Origin: CAYWJT01 sp964458655
GTDB taxonomy: Bacteria; Acidobacteriota; Aminicenantia; Aminicenantales; Saccharicenantaceae
DNA length: 13,126 nucleotides
Direction of reading: 5' to 3'
Assembly: GCA_964458655.1 (NCBI GenBank)
Contig: CAYWJT010000064.1
Span: 1-13,126 of the forward strand
Below are positions 6,535-13,126 of the stretch, piece by piece. The notes beneath the pieces were generated by a model. It was given only the letters and a program-made list of their open reading frames with translations, had not been told where the DNA came from and searched no databases. How positions within the stretch are numbered: the stretch's first letter is position 1; each line of letters begins with the position of its first letter. Both the position numbers and the translations under genes were made by a program.

Positions 6535-9351
6535 ATGGCGCTAGACCCACGCGGCAAGATGTCCCAACGTTCCCTTGCTTCGACCTTGCTGGCCGTCTTC
6601 TTGACGGGTCTCACCCTCGCGTCCGCAGGGTGGGCGGCGGTCACGAGCCCCAGGCAGCAGTTCGGCTTCAACATCGGCGACGACTACCAGCTGGTCAACT
6701 ACCGACAGCTCCTGACCTACTGGCGCAAGCTGGCCGGCGAGTCCGACCGTATGAAGCTCGTCGAGATCGGAAGAACGGCCGAAGGACGGCCGATGGTCAT
6801 GGCCGTGATAACATCGCCGGCCAACCACAGGAACCTCGGCCGCTACAAGGAGATCTCCAAAAGGTTGGCCCTGGCCAAAGGGCTGACCGACGCCGAAGCC
6901 AGGAAGCTCGCGGCCGAAGGCCGGGCCGTGGTCTGGATCGACGGCGGGTTGCACGCCACCGAGATCCTAGGCTCCCAGCAGCTCATCGAGCTCGTCTGGC
7001 AGATGGTCAGCAGAAACGACGCCGAGACCCGGCGTATCCTGGAAGACTGCGTTCTGCTGGCCGTGCCGGCCAACCCGGACGGGCTGGACCTGGTCGCCGA
7101 CTGGTATATGCGCGAGCCGGTGCCGGAGAAGAGGTCGATGAGCGGCGTGCCCGTCCTTTACCAGAAATACATCGGCCACGACAACAACCGCGATTTCTAC
7201 ATGGTGACCCAGCCCGAGACCGAGGCCATCTCTCGCCAGCTCTTCCGCGAGTGGCACCCGCAGATCCTCTACAACCATCATCAGACTGGGCCCTCGGGCA
7301 CGGTCCTGTTCGCGCCGCCCTTCCGCGACCCCTTCAATTACGTCTTCGACCCGCTCATACCGGTCGGGTTGGACCTCGTCAGCGCCGCCATCCACAACCG
7401 CTTCGTCGCCGAGGGCAAGCCTGGTGCCACCATGCGCTCGGGCGCGAACTACTCGACCTGGTGGAACGGGGGCCTGCGCAGCACCGGCTATTTCCACAAC
7501 ATCATCGGCATCCTGACCGAGACCATCGGCAACCCGACTCCCATCGACATCCCCTTCGTGCCGCAGCGGCTCCTGCCGCGCCAGGATTATCCCTATCCCG
7601 TCGCGCCCCAGAAGTGGCATTTCCGTCAGTCGGTCGATTACTGCGTCTCGGCCGACAAGGCCATCCTGGACATCGCCTCCCGGGACCGTGAAGGCTTCCT
7701 CTATCGCCGCTATCTCATGGGCCGGAACGCCATAGAGAAAGGCAGCCGCGACACCTGGACCATCGTCCCGTCGACGCTTAACGCCGTCCAGAAGGCCCTG
7801 GAGAAGGACAAAGTGCAGACCGACACGCCTTCGGCCAGGGGCGGCTTCGGCAGGGGAGTGCCCGTCAAGTATTACGAGATGATCTTCGACAAGAGCACGC
7901 GTGACCCGCGGGGCTACATAATCCCTTCCAGCCAGCCGGATTTCCCGACGGCCGTCAAATTCGTCAACGCCCTGCTCAAGAGCGGCTGCGAGGTCCTGCG
8001 GGCGACCAAGGGTTTCAGCGTCAACGGCAAGGACTATCCGGCCGGCTCGTTCGTCGTCAAGACCGCCCAGGCCTTCAGGCCGCACGTCCTTTCGATGTTC
8101 GAGCCCCAGGACCATCCCCAGGATTTCGCCTATCCGGGCGGTCCGCCCAACCCGCCCTATGACGCGGCCGGCTGGACCCTGGCCTATCAGATGGGCGTGG
8201 AGTTCGACCGCGTCCTGGACGGCTTCGACGGGCCGTTCCAGGTCGTGCCCGACGTGACCAAGCCCCCGGCCGGTGTCTTTGAGGAAAAAGCGGGGGCAGC
8301 CGGCTATATCGTCGACCACCGGGTCAACGACGGCTTCATCGCGGTAAACCGCGCTCTCAAGGCCGGGGCCGAGGTCTATTGGCTGAAAGAAGAAGTTGAG
8401 GCCGCCGGACGAAGCTATCCCGCCGGCGCCTTTTTCTTCCCTGACGGGGATAAGACCCGTGCTATCCTGAAAAAAGCCGCGTCGGAACTCGGACTGGATA
8501 TCCGGGCTGTCGATGTCCGTCCGCAGGCCGGAGCTTTCAAGTTGACCCAGGCCCGGGTCGGCCTCTGGGACACCTACGGCGGCTCCATGGCCTCAGGCTG
8601 GATGAGGTGGCTTTTCGAGCAGTTCGAGTTCCCTTACGAGCTCGTCTTCGCCCCCGACCTCGACCGGGGCGGCCTGGCCTCGAGGTTCGACGTGCTCGTC
8701 TTCGTCGGAGGCTCGATGCCGCGGCTTCCCTCCTCGGAGACTGGGCCCGGTGGCTTCGGCGGCTTCCAGCAGCAGCCGCCCGAGAACATCCCCGAGCAGT
8801 ACAGAGGCCGCGTCGGCCGCGTCACGGTCGACAAGACCATCCCCGAGATACGGGCCTTCCTGGAACAGGGCGGGACCGTCCTGGCCCTGGACACCGCCGC
8901 CGTTCTGGCCTATCACCTCGGCCTCCCGCTCTACGACCCGCTCGTCGAGAAGGGCGCGGACGGCAAGGAAAGAAGCCTGAGCCGGGAGAAATTCTATGTG
9001 CCCGGCTCGCTCCTCAGGGCCGAGGTCGACAACGGCCACCCGCTGGCCCAGGGCATGGGCCGTGAGGCCGACGTCTTTTTCGACAACACGCCCTGCTTCG
9101 GCCTCCTGCCCGAGGCGCCGGCGGCCGGGGTCCGGCCGGTCGTCTGGTTCGGCGAAGGTAAACTTCTCAGGAGCGGCTGGGCCTGGGGCGAGCACTATTT
9201 AAGGAATACCGTCCAGGTGCTCGAAGCGCCTGTCGGCAGGGGCAAGCTCTTCCTTTACGGGCCGGAAGTGGCCTTCCGCGGCCAGCCGCACGCCACCTTC
9301 AAGCTGGTTTTCAACGGTATGCTGTACGGTCCGGCTTCCGCGCGCGATTGA
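6535..9351 (+). CDS. exported M14-family zinc carboxypeptidase, large two-part form
   Basis: This 938-residue protein begins with a basic segment and hydrophobic core (LASTLLAVFLTGLTLASAGWAA, in pieces at residues 14-35), a Sec signal peptide. The M14 catalytic domain follows, roughly 50-370: GRTAEGRPM (79-87) is the usual M14 lead-in; GGLHATE supplies zinc ligands His140 and Glu143; NPDG (180-183) and HDNNRD (215-220, Asn218/Arg219) match substrate-binding positions; YNHHQTG supplies the third ligand (His248 or His249); and Glu329 in ILTETIGNP fits the general base. The C-terminal third is a separate alpha/beta region (from about residue 679: DTYGGSMASGWMRWLFE, later FDVLVFVGG, and a GRGKLFLYGPEVAFRGQ end) resembling the amidotransferase-like domain seen in large bacterial M14 proteins. 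It should trim peptides in the periplasm or outside the cell. GGAGG 7 nt upstream supports the start; ATG 6559 is the only close alternative. It has its own promoter. Confidence 0.92.
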   Translation: MALDPRGKMSQRSLASTLLAVFLTGLTLASAGWAAVTSPRQQFGFNIGDDYQLVNYRQLLTYWRKLAGESDRMKLVEIGRTAEGRPMVMAVITSPANHRNLGRYKEISKRLALAKGLTDAEARKLAAEGRAVVWIDGGLHATEILGSQQLIELVWQMVSRNDAETRRILEDCVLLAVPANPDGLDLVADWYMREPVPEKRSMSGVPVLYQKYIGHDNNRDFYMVTQPETEAISRQLFREWHPQILYNHHQTGPSGTVLFAPPFRDPFNYVFDPLIPVGLDLVSAAIHNRFVAEGKPGATMRSGANYSTWWNGGLRSTGYFHNIIGILTETIGNPTPIDIPFVPQRLLPRQDYPYPVAPQKWHFRQSVDYCVSADKAILDIASRDREGFLYRRYLMGRNAIEKGSRDTWTIVPSTLNAVQKALEKDKVQTDTPSARGGFGRGVPVKYYEMIFDKSTRDPRGYIIPSSQPDFPTAVKFVNALLKSGCEVLRATKGFSVNGKDYPAGSFVVKTAQAFRPHVLSMFEPQDHPQDFAYPGGPPNPPYDAAGWTLAYQMGVEFDRVLDGFDGPFQVVPDVTKPPAGVFEEKAGAAGYIVDHRVNDGFIAVNRALKAGAEVYWLKEEVEAAGRSYPAGAFFFPDGDKTRAILKKAASELGLDIRAVDVRPQAGAFKLTQARVGLWDTYGGSMASGWMRWLFEQFEFPYELVFAPDLDRGGLASRFDVLVFVGGSMPRLPSSETGPGGFGGFQQQPPENIPEQYRGRVGRVTVDKTIPEIRAFLEQGGTVLALDTAAVLAYHLGLPLYDPLVEKGADGKERSLSREKFYVPGSLLRAEVDNGHPLAQGMGREADVFFDNTPCFGLLPEAPAAGVRPVVWFGEGKLLRSGWAWGEHYLRNTVQVLEAPVGRGKLFLYGPEVAFRGQPHATFKLVFNGMLYGPASARD

Positions 9352-9441
9352 AAGCGGACGGACAGAAACAAAAATAGCACCGGGGCATAATATCGCGTGC
9401 CCTTTCGGCATTCGGCGCGCGCCCGCGTGCCGGCGAAGTCG

Positions 9442-9744
9442 TCAGCGCCTTTTCTTCCGGCCGAGTATGCCGCCGCTCAGGAAGAGCCCGGCGCCGAGCA
9501 CGAAGCCGAAGTTGTACCAGAAGCCGTTGTTGTGCACCTCGTAGATGCGCACGCTCTTGCTGAAGATGGAGATTATGAACGTGATGGGCGCGATCAGGCC
9601 GTGCCAGACGCCGAAGAAGAAACCGGCGACCCGGCCCTCGGAGTCCGGCGTTTTCTCGGCCGTGTTGGGGCCGGGAGCGCAGCTCGAAGCCGCCAGCATG
9701 GCCAGCAACAGCAGCCCCAGGATCAAGACCAGGTATTTTCTCAT
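9442..9744 (-). CDS. small membrane-anchored lipoprotein, conserved-type hypothetical
   Basis: The 100-residue product opens MRKYLVLILGLLLLAMLAAS and then SCAPG: a lipoprotein signal with Cys22 as the likely lipidated residue (ASSC is an acceptable, not ideal, lipobox). After a polar linker (24-38) comes GRVAGFFFGVWHGLIAPITF (37-56) with ISIFSKSVRIYEVHNNG next, then FWYNFGFVLGAGLFLSGGIL and a basic GRKKRR tail. There are therefore two hydrophobic membrane segments after the lipid anchor, with the basic end probably cytoplasmic. I recall similar short proteins with a WHG..API.F..S.F motif annotated as hypothetical in several phyla; the function is unknown. GGAGGG lies 8 nt upstream of the ATG. 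A much longer minus-strand frame reaches back over bfr, but only this part is protein-like. The gene is convergent with the M14 gene and divergent from bfr. Confidence 0.85.
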   Translation of the reverse strand: MRKYLVLILGLLLLAMLAASSCAPGPNTAEKTPDSEGRVAGFFFGVWHGLIAPITFIISIFSKSVRIYEVHNNGFWYNFGFVLGAGLFLSGGILGRKKRR

Positions 9745-9770
9745 TTTTTTCGCCCTCCTCGCGGTTCGCC

Positions 9771-9799
9771 ATTGTACCGCAGAGCGGGCATGAATTCGA
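9771..9799 (-). promoter_or_regulatory. putative promoter of the small lipoprotein gene
   Basis: On the minus strand, TACAAT (9776-9771) is a good -10; the -35 TCGAAT (9799-9794), 17 nt upstream, is weak. A start near 9764 would leave a leader of about 20 nt that includes the Shine-Dalgarno. Confidence 0.35.
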
Positions 9800-9829
9800 G
9801 CATTAATTGAAGCCGCGGTATGAAAATGC

Positions 9830-9858
9830 TTGCTGCTGGGGCGGCCATGAGGTAGAAT
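9830..9858 (+). promoter_or_regulatory. sigma70-type promoter of bfr
   Basis: TTGCTG (9830-9835), a 17-nt spacer, then TAGAAT (9853-9858). A start near 9865 gives a leader of about 27 nt with GGAGGG (9881-9886), 5 nt before the ATG. I see no obvious Fur-type operator over it. Confidence 0.52.
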
Positions 9859-9891
9859 GTTTGCGTCCCAATTCGCAGATGGAGGGCGAAA

Positions 9892-10359
9892 ATGAAAGGC
9901 AACCAGAAACTCATCCTGACACTGAACTCGCTCCTGGCGGACGAGCTTACGGCCATCAACCAGTACATGGTCCATTCCGAGATGTGCGACGCCTGGGGGT
10001 ATGAGAAGCTCCACAAGTCGATCGAGAAGAGGGCCATCGACGAGATGAAGCACGCCGAGAAGCTCATCGGCCGCATCCTCTTCCTCGAGGGCCTGCCGAT
10101 CGTCAGCGAGCTCAAGAAGATCTTCATCGGCTCCGACGTGCCGAAGATGTTCGCCTTCGACCACAAGGCCGAAGAGGACGCCATCAAGGCCTACAACGAA
10201 GCCATCAAGCTGGCCGGCGAGGTCAAGGACTTCGCCACCCGGGACCTGCTCCAGGACATCCTCAACGAGGAAGACGCCCATCTCGACCAGATCGAAGAGG
10301 TCCAGGACCAGGTCAAGCAGATGACCCTGCCGATCTTCCTGACCACCCAGGTCGGCTGA
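9892..10359 (+). CDS. bfr: bacterioferritin (haem-binding 24-mer iron-storage ferritin)
   Basis: Bacterioferritin oxidises Fe(II) and stores it as a mineral core in a 24-subunit cytoplasmic shell. The 155-residue length is close to E. coli Bfr (158), and the diiron ligands fall at exactly the same numbers: Glu18 (ADELTAINQY, with Tyr25), Glu51 and His54 (DEMKHAEK), Glu94, Glu127 and His130 (NEEDAHLDQIE). Met52, the axial haem ligand at the two-fold subunit interface, is also present, so this should be a haem-binding, ferroxidase-competent Bfr and not a plain ferritin or Dps. The start follows GGAGGG by 5 nt and opens with MKGNQKLI, similar to E. coli MKGDTKVI. It has its own promoter, is monocistronic as far as can be seen, and no bacterioferritin-associated ferredoxin is adjacent. 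It lies upstream of an iron-sulfur/molybdenum reductase gene, but separate transcription is likely. Confidence 0.96.
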   Translation: MKGNQKLILTLNSLLADELTAINQYMVHSEMCDAWGYEKLHKSIEKRAIDEMKHAEKLIGRILFLEGLPIVSELKKIFIGSDVPKMFAFDHKAEEDAIKAYNEAIKLAGEVKDFATRDLLQDILNEEDAHLDQIEEVQDQVKQMTLPIFLTTQVG

Positions 10360-10377
10360 GCAGGCGCCGCTTCCGGT

Positions 10378-10454
10378 ATCTAACGCCCGCTGGGAGAGGG
10401 GTCCTTCCATATCTTGGCGGACACAGACCGGAAGTCCAAGGCCCGCCGTTAGAT
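10378..10454 (+). repeat. 77-nt inverted-repeat element with attC-like end boxes
   Basis: ATCTAACG (10378-10385) and CGTTAGAT (10447-10454) are perfect 8-bp inverted repeats, 61 nt apart, starting 18 nt after the bfr stop. The outer boxes fit the integron attC consensus: RYYYAAC on the left (ATCTAAC) and GTTRRRY on the right (GTTAGAT), in the order expected downstream of a cassette gene. Inside, CCCGC follows the left box and precedes the right box, and GG-CTTCC (10400-10408) can pair with GGAAG-CC (10430-10437) with an asymmetric bulge, resembling L boxes. Against an attC call: the spacers between outer and inner stems (about 14 and 9 nt) are longer than usual, there is only one copy, and no integrase or second site is present. 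It could instead be an RNA hairpin or terminator-type element. Confidence 0.35.
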
Positions 10455-10546
10455 CTATTTGCTTGGCGCGGGAGCATGTTCGGCCCAGGAAGGCGCCCGC
10501 AGTCATTCCGCCGGGACTATGACGAATAGTGTGGTAGACTTCCGTC

Positions 10547-10574
10547 TTGACGCGCCTGGGCTTCTTGATAGAAT
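10547..10574 (+). promoter_or_regulatory. sigma70-type promoter abutting the membrane-protein start codon
   Basis: TTGACG (10547-10552), a 16-nt spacer, then TAGAAT (10569-10574). Only 7 nt separate the -10 from the ATG at 10582, so the transcript would begin at or within a few bases of the start codon. No Shine-Dalgarno lies upstream of that ATG. Confidence 0.48.
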
Positions 10575-10581
10575 TATCGGC

Positions 10582-11004
10582 ATGAACGACGAGGACGGGC
10601 GCCGCTCCGGCTTCCTGATACCGGTCCTGATCTACGGCACGGTCTGGGGTCTGGCCGAGGCGAGCCTCGGCCATCTCCTGCATCTGGCCCGCGTCCCCGG
10701 ACTGCCGGGACTGGTCATGTTTCCCTTTGCCGTCTTGATCATGGGCCGAGTGCTGGCCCGTTCAGACAGCGCCGCCGCCGTTTTTTCGGCGGGCGTCGTC
10801 GCCGCCGGCTTCAAGTTCTTGGACCTCCTTTTGCCCGGGACCGACATCACGGCTGTGATCAACCCCGCCCGGGCCATCCTATTCGAGGCGCTGGCCGGCG
10901 CGGCCTGGGCCTCGCTCTTGAAAACGGCGACGTTTCCGTTTTGGAGCGGGCCGGAGGCGGCTCTCGGGCCGAAGAACGGGAACGTCTCCGTTTTCTGGAG
11001 ATGA
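10582..11004 (+). CDS. small integral membrane protein upstream of the DmsA-like reductase, unknown function
   Basis: The 140-residue protein has a short polar N-terminus (MNDEDGRRSG) and about four hydrophobic segments: roughly 11-30 (FLIPVLIYGTVWGLAEASLG), 40-58 (LPGLVMFPFAVLIMGRVLA), 63-84 (AAAVFSAGVVAAGFKFLDLL) and 97-114 (RAILFEALAGAAWASLL). A soluble tail ends in FWR. I do not recognise the family; small multi-pass proteins of this sort include transporter S components and respiratory accessory proteins, but no diagnostic motif supports either. The start at 10582 is preferred because the hydrophobic core begins soon after it; the frame is open further upstream (ATG 10519, TTG 10459), but those extensions cross the promoter and attC-like region and lack ribosome sites. 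The stop overlaps the GGAGATGA segment, and the reductase gene begins 7 nt later, so the two genes are almost certainly co-transcribed. Confidence 0.75.
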   Translation: MNDEDGRRSGFLIPVLIYGTVWGLAEASLGHLLHLARVPGLPGLVMFPFAVLIMGRVLARSDSAAAVFSAGVVAAGFKFLDLLLPGTDITAVINPARAILFEALAGAAWASLLKTATFPFWSGPEAALGPKNGNVSVFWR

Positions 11005-11011
11005 CCGGCCC

Positions 11012-13126
11012 ATGAAGATCCCGGCCCTGAAAAAAAAGATAGACACTTCGGCCATGAGCCGCAGGAGCTTCCTCCGCTGGAGCGCCGCGGTCGGCGCTTC
11101 CGCGGCCTCGACCGGCTTCCTCAAGAAAGACCCCAGGTCGGTCCTGGCCCAGGCCGATAAAAGCGGGGAGAGGATGGTCCGGACCGGCTGCCCCTCCCAC
11201 AACTGCGGCGGCCGCTGCGTGCTCCGCGTCTTCGTCAAGGATGGGGTCATCACCAGGATCGAGGGCGACGACCGGCCCGGCGACACGCTCGCCGACCCGC
11301 AGCTCAGGGCCTGCGTCCGCGGCCGGGCCTACAGGCGGCGCCAATACCATCCCGACCGCCTGCGCCGTCCGCTCAAGAGGACGGGCAAACGGGGCGAAGG
11401 CAGGTTCGTCCCCATCTCCTGGGATGAAGCACTCGACCTCATTGCCGCGGAGTTCCGACGCATCCGCGGCAAGTACGGCAACCAAGCCTTCTACGTCCCT
11501 TACGGGACCGGCAGTTACAACCAGCTCAACGGCCGGCAGACCGCCCAGCGCCTGATGAACCTCTTCGGGGGCTCGCTCGGCTTCTACAACAGCTATTCCT
11601 GGGCGGCCATCTCCGCCGCGACGCCTTACGTCTACGGCACGAACGTCACGGGCAACCAGCGGCAGGACTGGCTCAACTCGCGCTACATCCTGATGTGGGG
11701 CTGGAACCCCGCCGAGATGCGCGACGGCACCAACAGCTCCTATTTCGTGCGCCGGGCCAGAGAGAAAGGGGCCCGGGTGGTCGTGATCGACCCCAGGATG
11801 ACTTTGAGCGCCGTGTCGCTGGCCGACGAATGGATCCCGATAAGGCCCGGCACGGACGCGGCCATGATGTCGGCCATGGCCTACGTGATGATCACCGAGA
11901 AGCTTTACGACGCCGATTTCGTCCGGACCCATTGCGTCGGCTTCGACTCGAGCCAGATGCCCGAAGGCGCCCGGGAGGCCGAGAGTTACAAGGATTACAT
12001 CCTGGGGACGAAAGACGGCGTGCCCAAGACGCCCGGCTGGGCCGAACCGATAACAGGAGTCCCGGCCGAGACCATCGCCCGCATCTCCCGTGAATACGCC
12101 ACCCTGAAGCCGAGCGTGCTTTACCAGGGCTACGGCATGCAGCGCCGGGCCTACGGCGAGCAGGTGGTGCGGGCCGGCTGCGTCCTCGCCGCCATCACCG
12201 GCAACGTGGGCGTGCCCGGCGGCTGGGCAGGCGGCATCGCTCTCCAGGCCCCGCGCGGCGGCCCGTTCTGGCTGGTCTTCCCGACCGGCGACAACCCGGT
12301 GAAGGCCCTGATCCCGAGCTTTCTCTGGACGGAAGCCGTCGTCAGGGGCAGGGAACTTTCCGCCGCCGACGGGCTGGTCGGGGCGGAGCGGCTGGAGACG
12401 GGCATCAGGTGCATCTGGGCCGTAGCCTGCAACGCCCTCATCAACCAGCACTCCAACATCAACCGCACCGCCCGTATCCTCAGCGACGAGTCGCTCGTCG
12501 AGTTCCTCGTCGTCCAGGACAATTTCATGACGCCGACCGGCCGCTTCGCCAACATCGTGCTGCCGGCCTGCACCCAGTTCGAGACCTGGGGACTCGAGGA
12601 CGGCTGGAAGTACGGCGAGGAAGTCCTGCTGATGCCCAAGGTCGTCGAGCCCCTGCCCGAGACCCGCAGCGACTACCGCATCGCTGCGGGCATCGCCGCC
12701 CGGCTTGGCCTGGAAGAGGCCTACACCGAGGGCCGCACGGAGCGGGACTGGGTCGCCTGGTGCCTGGACTACTACAGGGAGAACCGCTTCCCCGGCCTGC
12801 CGACGCTCGACGAGTTCGAAAGGTCCAACGCCGGCGTTTATTCCGTGCCGGTCGAGCGGCCGGCCGTGGCCTTCGAGGATTTCCGGCGCGACCCGGTCAG
12901 TCACCCGCTGCCCACGCCGTCGGGAAAGATAGAGATATTCTCCAAGAGGCTTTACGACCTCAACAGGCCCGAGACCGTGCCGGCCGTGCCCAAGTACATC
13001 CAGGAATGGGAAAGCCCGTTCGGACCGGAAGCGGCCAAGTACCCGCTCTCCCTCATCGGGCACCACTACCTCTCGCGCGTGCACTCGACGCTCGAGGGCG
13101 TCGACTGGCTGGAGGAAGCCTTCCCG
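11012..13126 (+). CDS. dmsA: DmsA-like molybdopterin oxidoreductase catalytic subunit, 3' truncated
   Basis: The frame is open for 705 codons to the last base, with no stop; E. coli DmsA precursor is 814 residues, so about 100 are missing. Residues 1-45 carry a Tat signal (MSRRSFLRW at 15-23), for export of a folded cofactor-loaded enzyme. Cys60, Cys65, Cys69 and Cys101 (GCPSHNCGGRC, then RACVRGR) fit a [4Fe-4S] cluster. Further DmsA-like blocks are YHPDRLRRPLKR (112-123), GEGRFVPISWDEALD (128-142), DEWIPIRPGTDAA (272-284), LINQHSNINRT and TPSGKIEIFS. Ser196 (YNSYSWA) aligns with the DmsA molybdenum-ligand serine, as judged by memory alignment. The family reduces DMSO, TMAO or other oxyanions/oxides as terminal acceptors, usually with a DmsB ferredoxin and a membrane anchor, which should lie downstream. 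The substrate is not determined. Start ATG 11012 has a loosely placed GGAG (10997-11000); ATG 11054 would still keep the RR motif. Confidence 0.92.
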   Translation, partial: MKIPALKKKIDTSAMSRRSFLRWSAAVGASAASTGFLKKDPRSVLAQADKSGERMVRTGCPSHNCGGRCVLRVFVKDGVITRIEGDDRPGDTLADPQLRACVRGRAYRRRQYHPDRLRRPLKRTGKRGEGRFVPISWDEALDLIAAEFRRIRGKYGNQAFYVPYGTGSYNQLNGRQTAQRLMNLFGGSLGFYNSYSWAAISAATPYVYGTNVTGNQRQDWLNSRYILMWGWNPAEMRDGTNSSYFVRRAREKGARVVVIDPRMTLSAVSLADEWIPIRPGTDAAMMSAMAYVMITEKLYDADFVRTHCVGFDSSQMPEGAREAESYKDYILGTKDGVPKTPGWAEPITGVPAETIARISREYATLKPSVLYQGYGMQRRAYGEQVVRAGCVLAAITGNVGVPGGWAGGIALQAPRGGPFWLVFPTGDNPVKALIPSFLWTEAVVRGRELSAADGLVGAERLETGIRCIWAVACNALINQHSNINRTARILSDESLVEFLVVQDNFMTPTGRFANIVLPACTQFETWGLEDGWKYGEEVLLMPKVVEPLPETRSDYRIAAGIAARLGLEEAYTEGRTERDWVAWCLDYYRENRFPGLPTLDEFERSNAGVYSVPVERPAVAFEDFRRDPVSHPLPTPSGKIEIFSKRLYDLNRPETVPAVPKYIQEWESPFGPEAAKYPLSLIGHHYLSRVHSTLEGVDWLEEAFP

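Noticed and set aside
6967..8319. A 450-codon minus-strand frame inside the M14 gene.
   Set aside because: Antisense to the M14 catalytic domain with intact zinc ligands; low-complexity shadow translation.
9352..9441. GC-rich self-complementary stretch (CGGCA...TGCCG around 9399-9433) as a terminator between the M14 and lipoprotein genes.
   Set aside because: Only short stems with several alternative pairings and no T-tract; not separable from chance in such GC-rich sequence.
9745..10683. Extension of the small lipoprotein frame upstream, making a 413-residue protein across bfr.
   Set aside because: bfr on the other strand is certain from its ligand residues, and the lipoprotein signal peptide plus GGAGGG site fix the start at 9744.
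10859..13084. A 741-codon open frame on the minus strand across the dmsA-like gene.
   Set aside because: It lies wholly opposite the reductase, which has cofactor and cluster motifs along its length; the antisense product shows no domain and no ribosome site.

Overview
The window is 13.1 kb of GC-rich bacterial DNA with an outer membrane: two beta-barrel-type proteins ending in Phe, a lipoprotein, several Sec signal peptides and one Tat signal. The mix (large secreted S9 and M14 peptidases, small orphan beta-barrels, a DmsA-type reductase) resembles Acidobacteriota or Candidatus Aminicenantes. That placement is inferred from gene content; no marker gene is present. No rRNA, tRNA, CRISPR array, transposase or phage gene was seen.

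Layout. (1) 1-290: the C-terminal tail of a protein ending in a MshEN-like domain, perhaps an NfrB-like glycosyltransferase. (2) 418-1155: an exported beta-barrel protein on the + strand. (3) 1317-2696, minus strand: a YgeA-type amino-acid racemase behind a second small beta-barrel protein. (4) 2777-9351, plus strand: an S9 serine peptidase fused to a SUMF1-like domain, a cytoplasmic amidohydrolase, and a large exported M14 zinc carboxypeptidase. (5) 9442-9744, minus strand: a 100-residue lipoprotein. (6) 9892-10359: bacterioferritin, followed by a 77-nt inverted-repeat element whose ends match integron attC R boxes. (7) 10582-13126: a small membrane protein and, 7 nt later, a DmsA-like molybdopterin reductase that runs off the right edge. 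The reductase has no stop codon inside the window.

How the genes may work together. The two exported peptidases, the amidohydrolase and the racemase suggest peptide and amino-acid scavenging, with the peptides degraded outside the cytoplasm and unusual amino acids or amides handled inside. Most of these genes seem to have their own sigma70-type promoter, so this is a neighbourhood more than one operon. The right end looks like the start of an anaerobic respiratory operon (a dmsA-type catalytic subunit, with electron-transfer and membrane subunits probably beyond the edge), next to iron storage. No complete new multi-gene system is evident. The most unusual items are the peptidase-SUMF1 fusion without the formylglycine-generating cysteines, the attC-like element behind bfr, the near-leaderless promoter of the membrane protein, and overlapping divergent promoters at 2709-2760.
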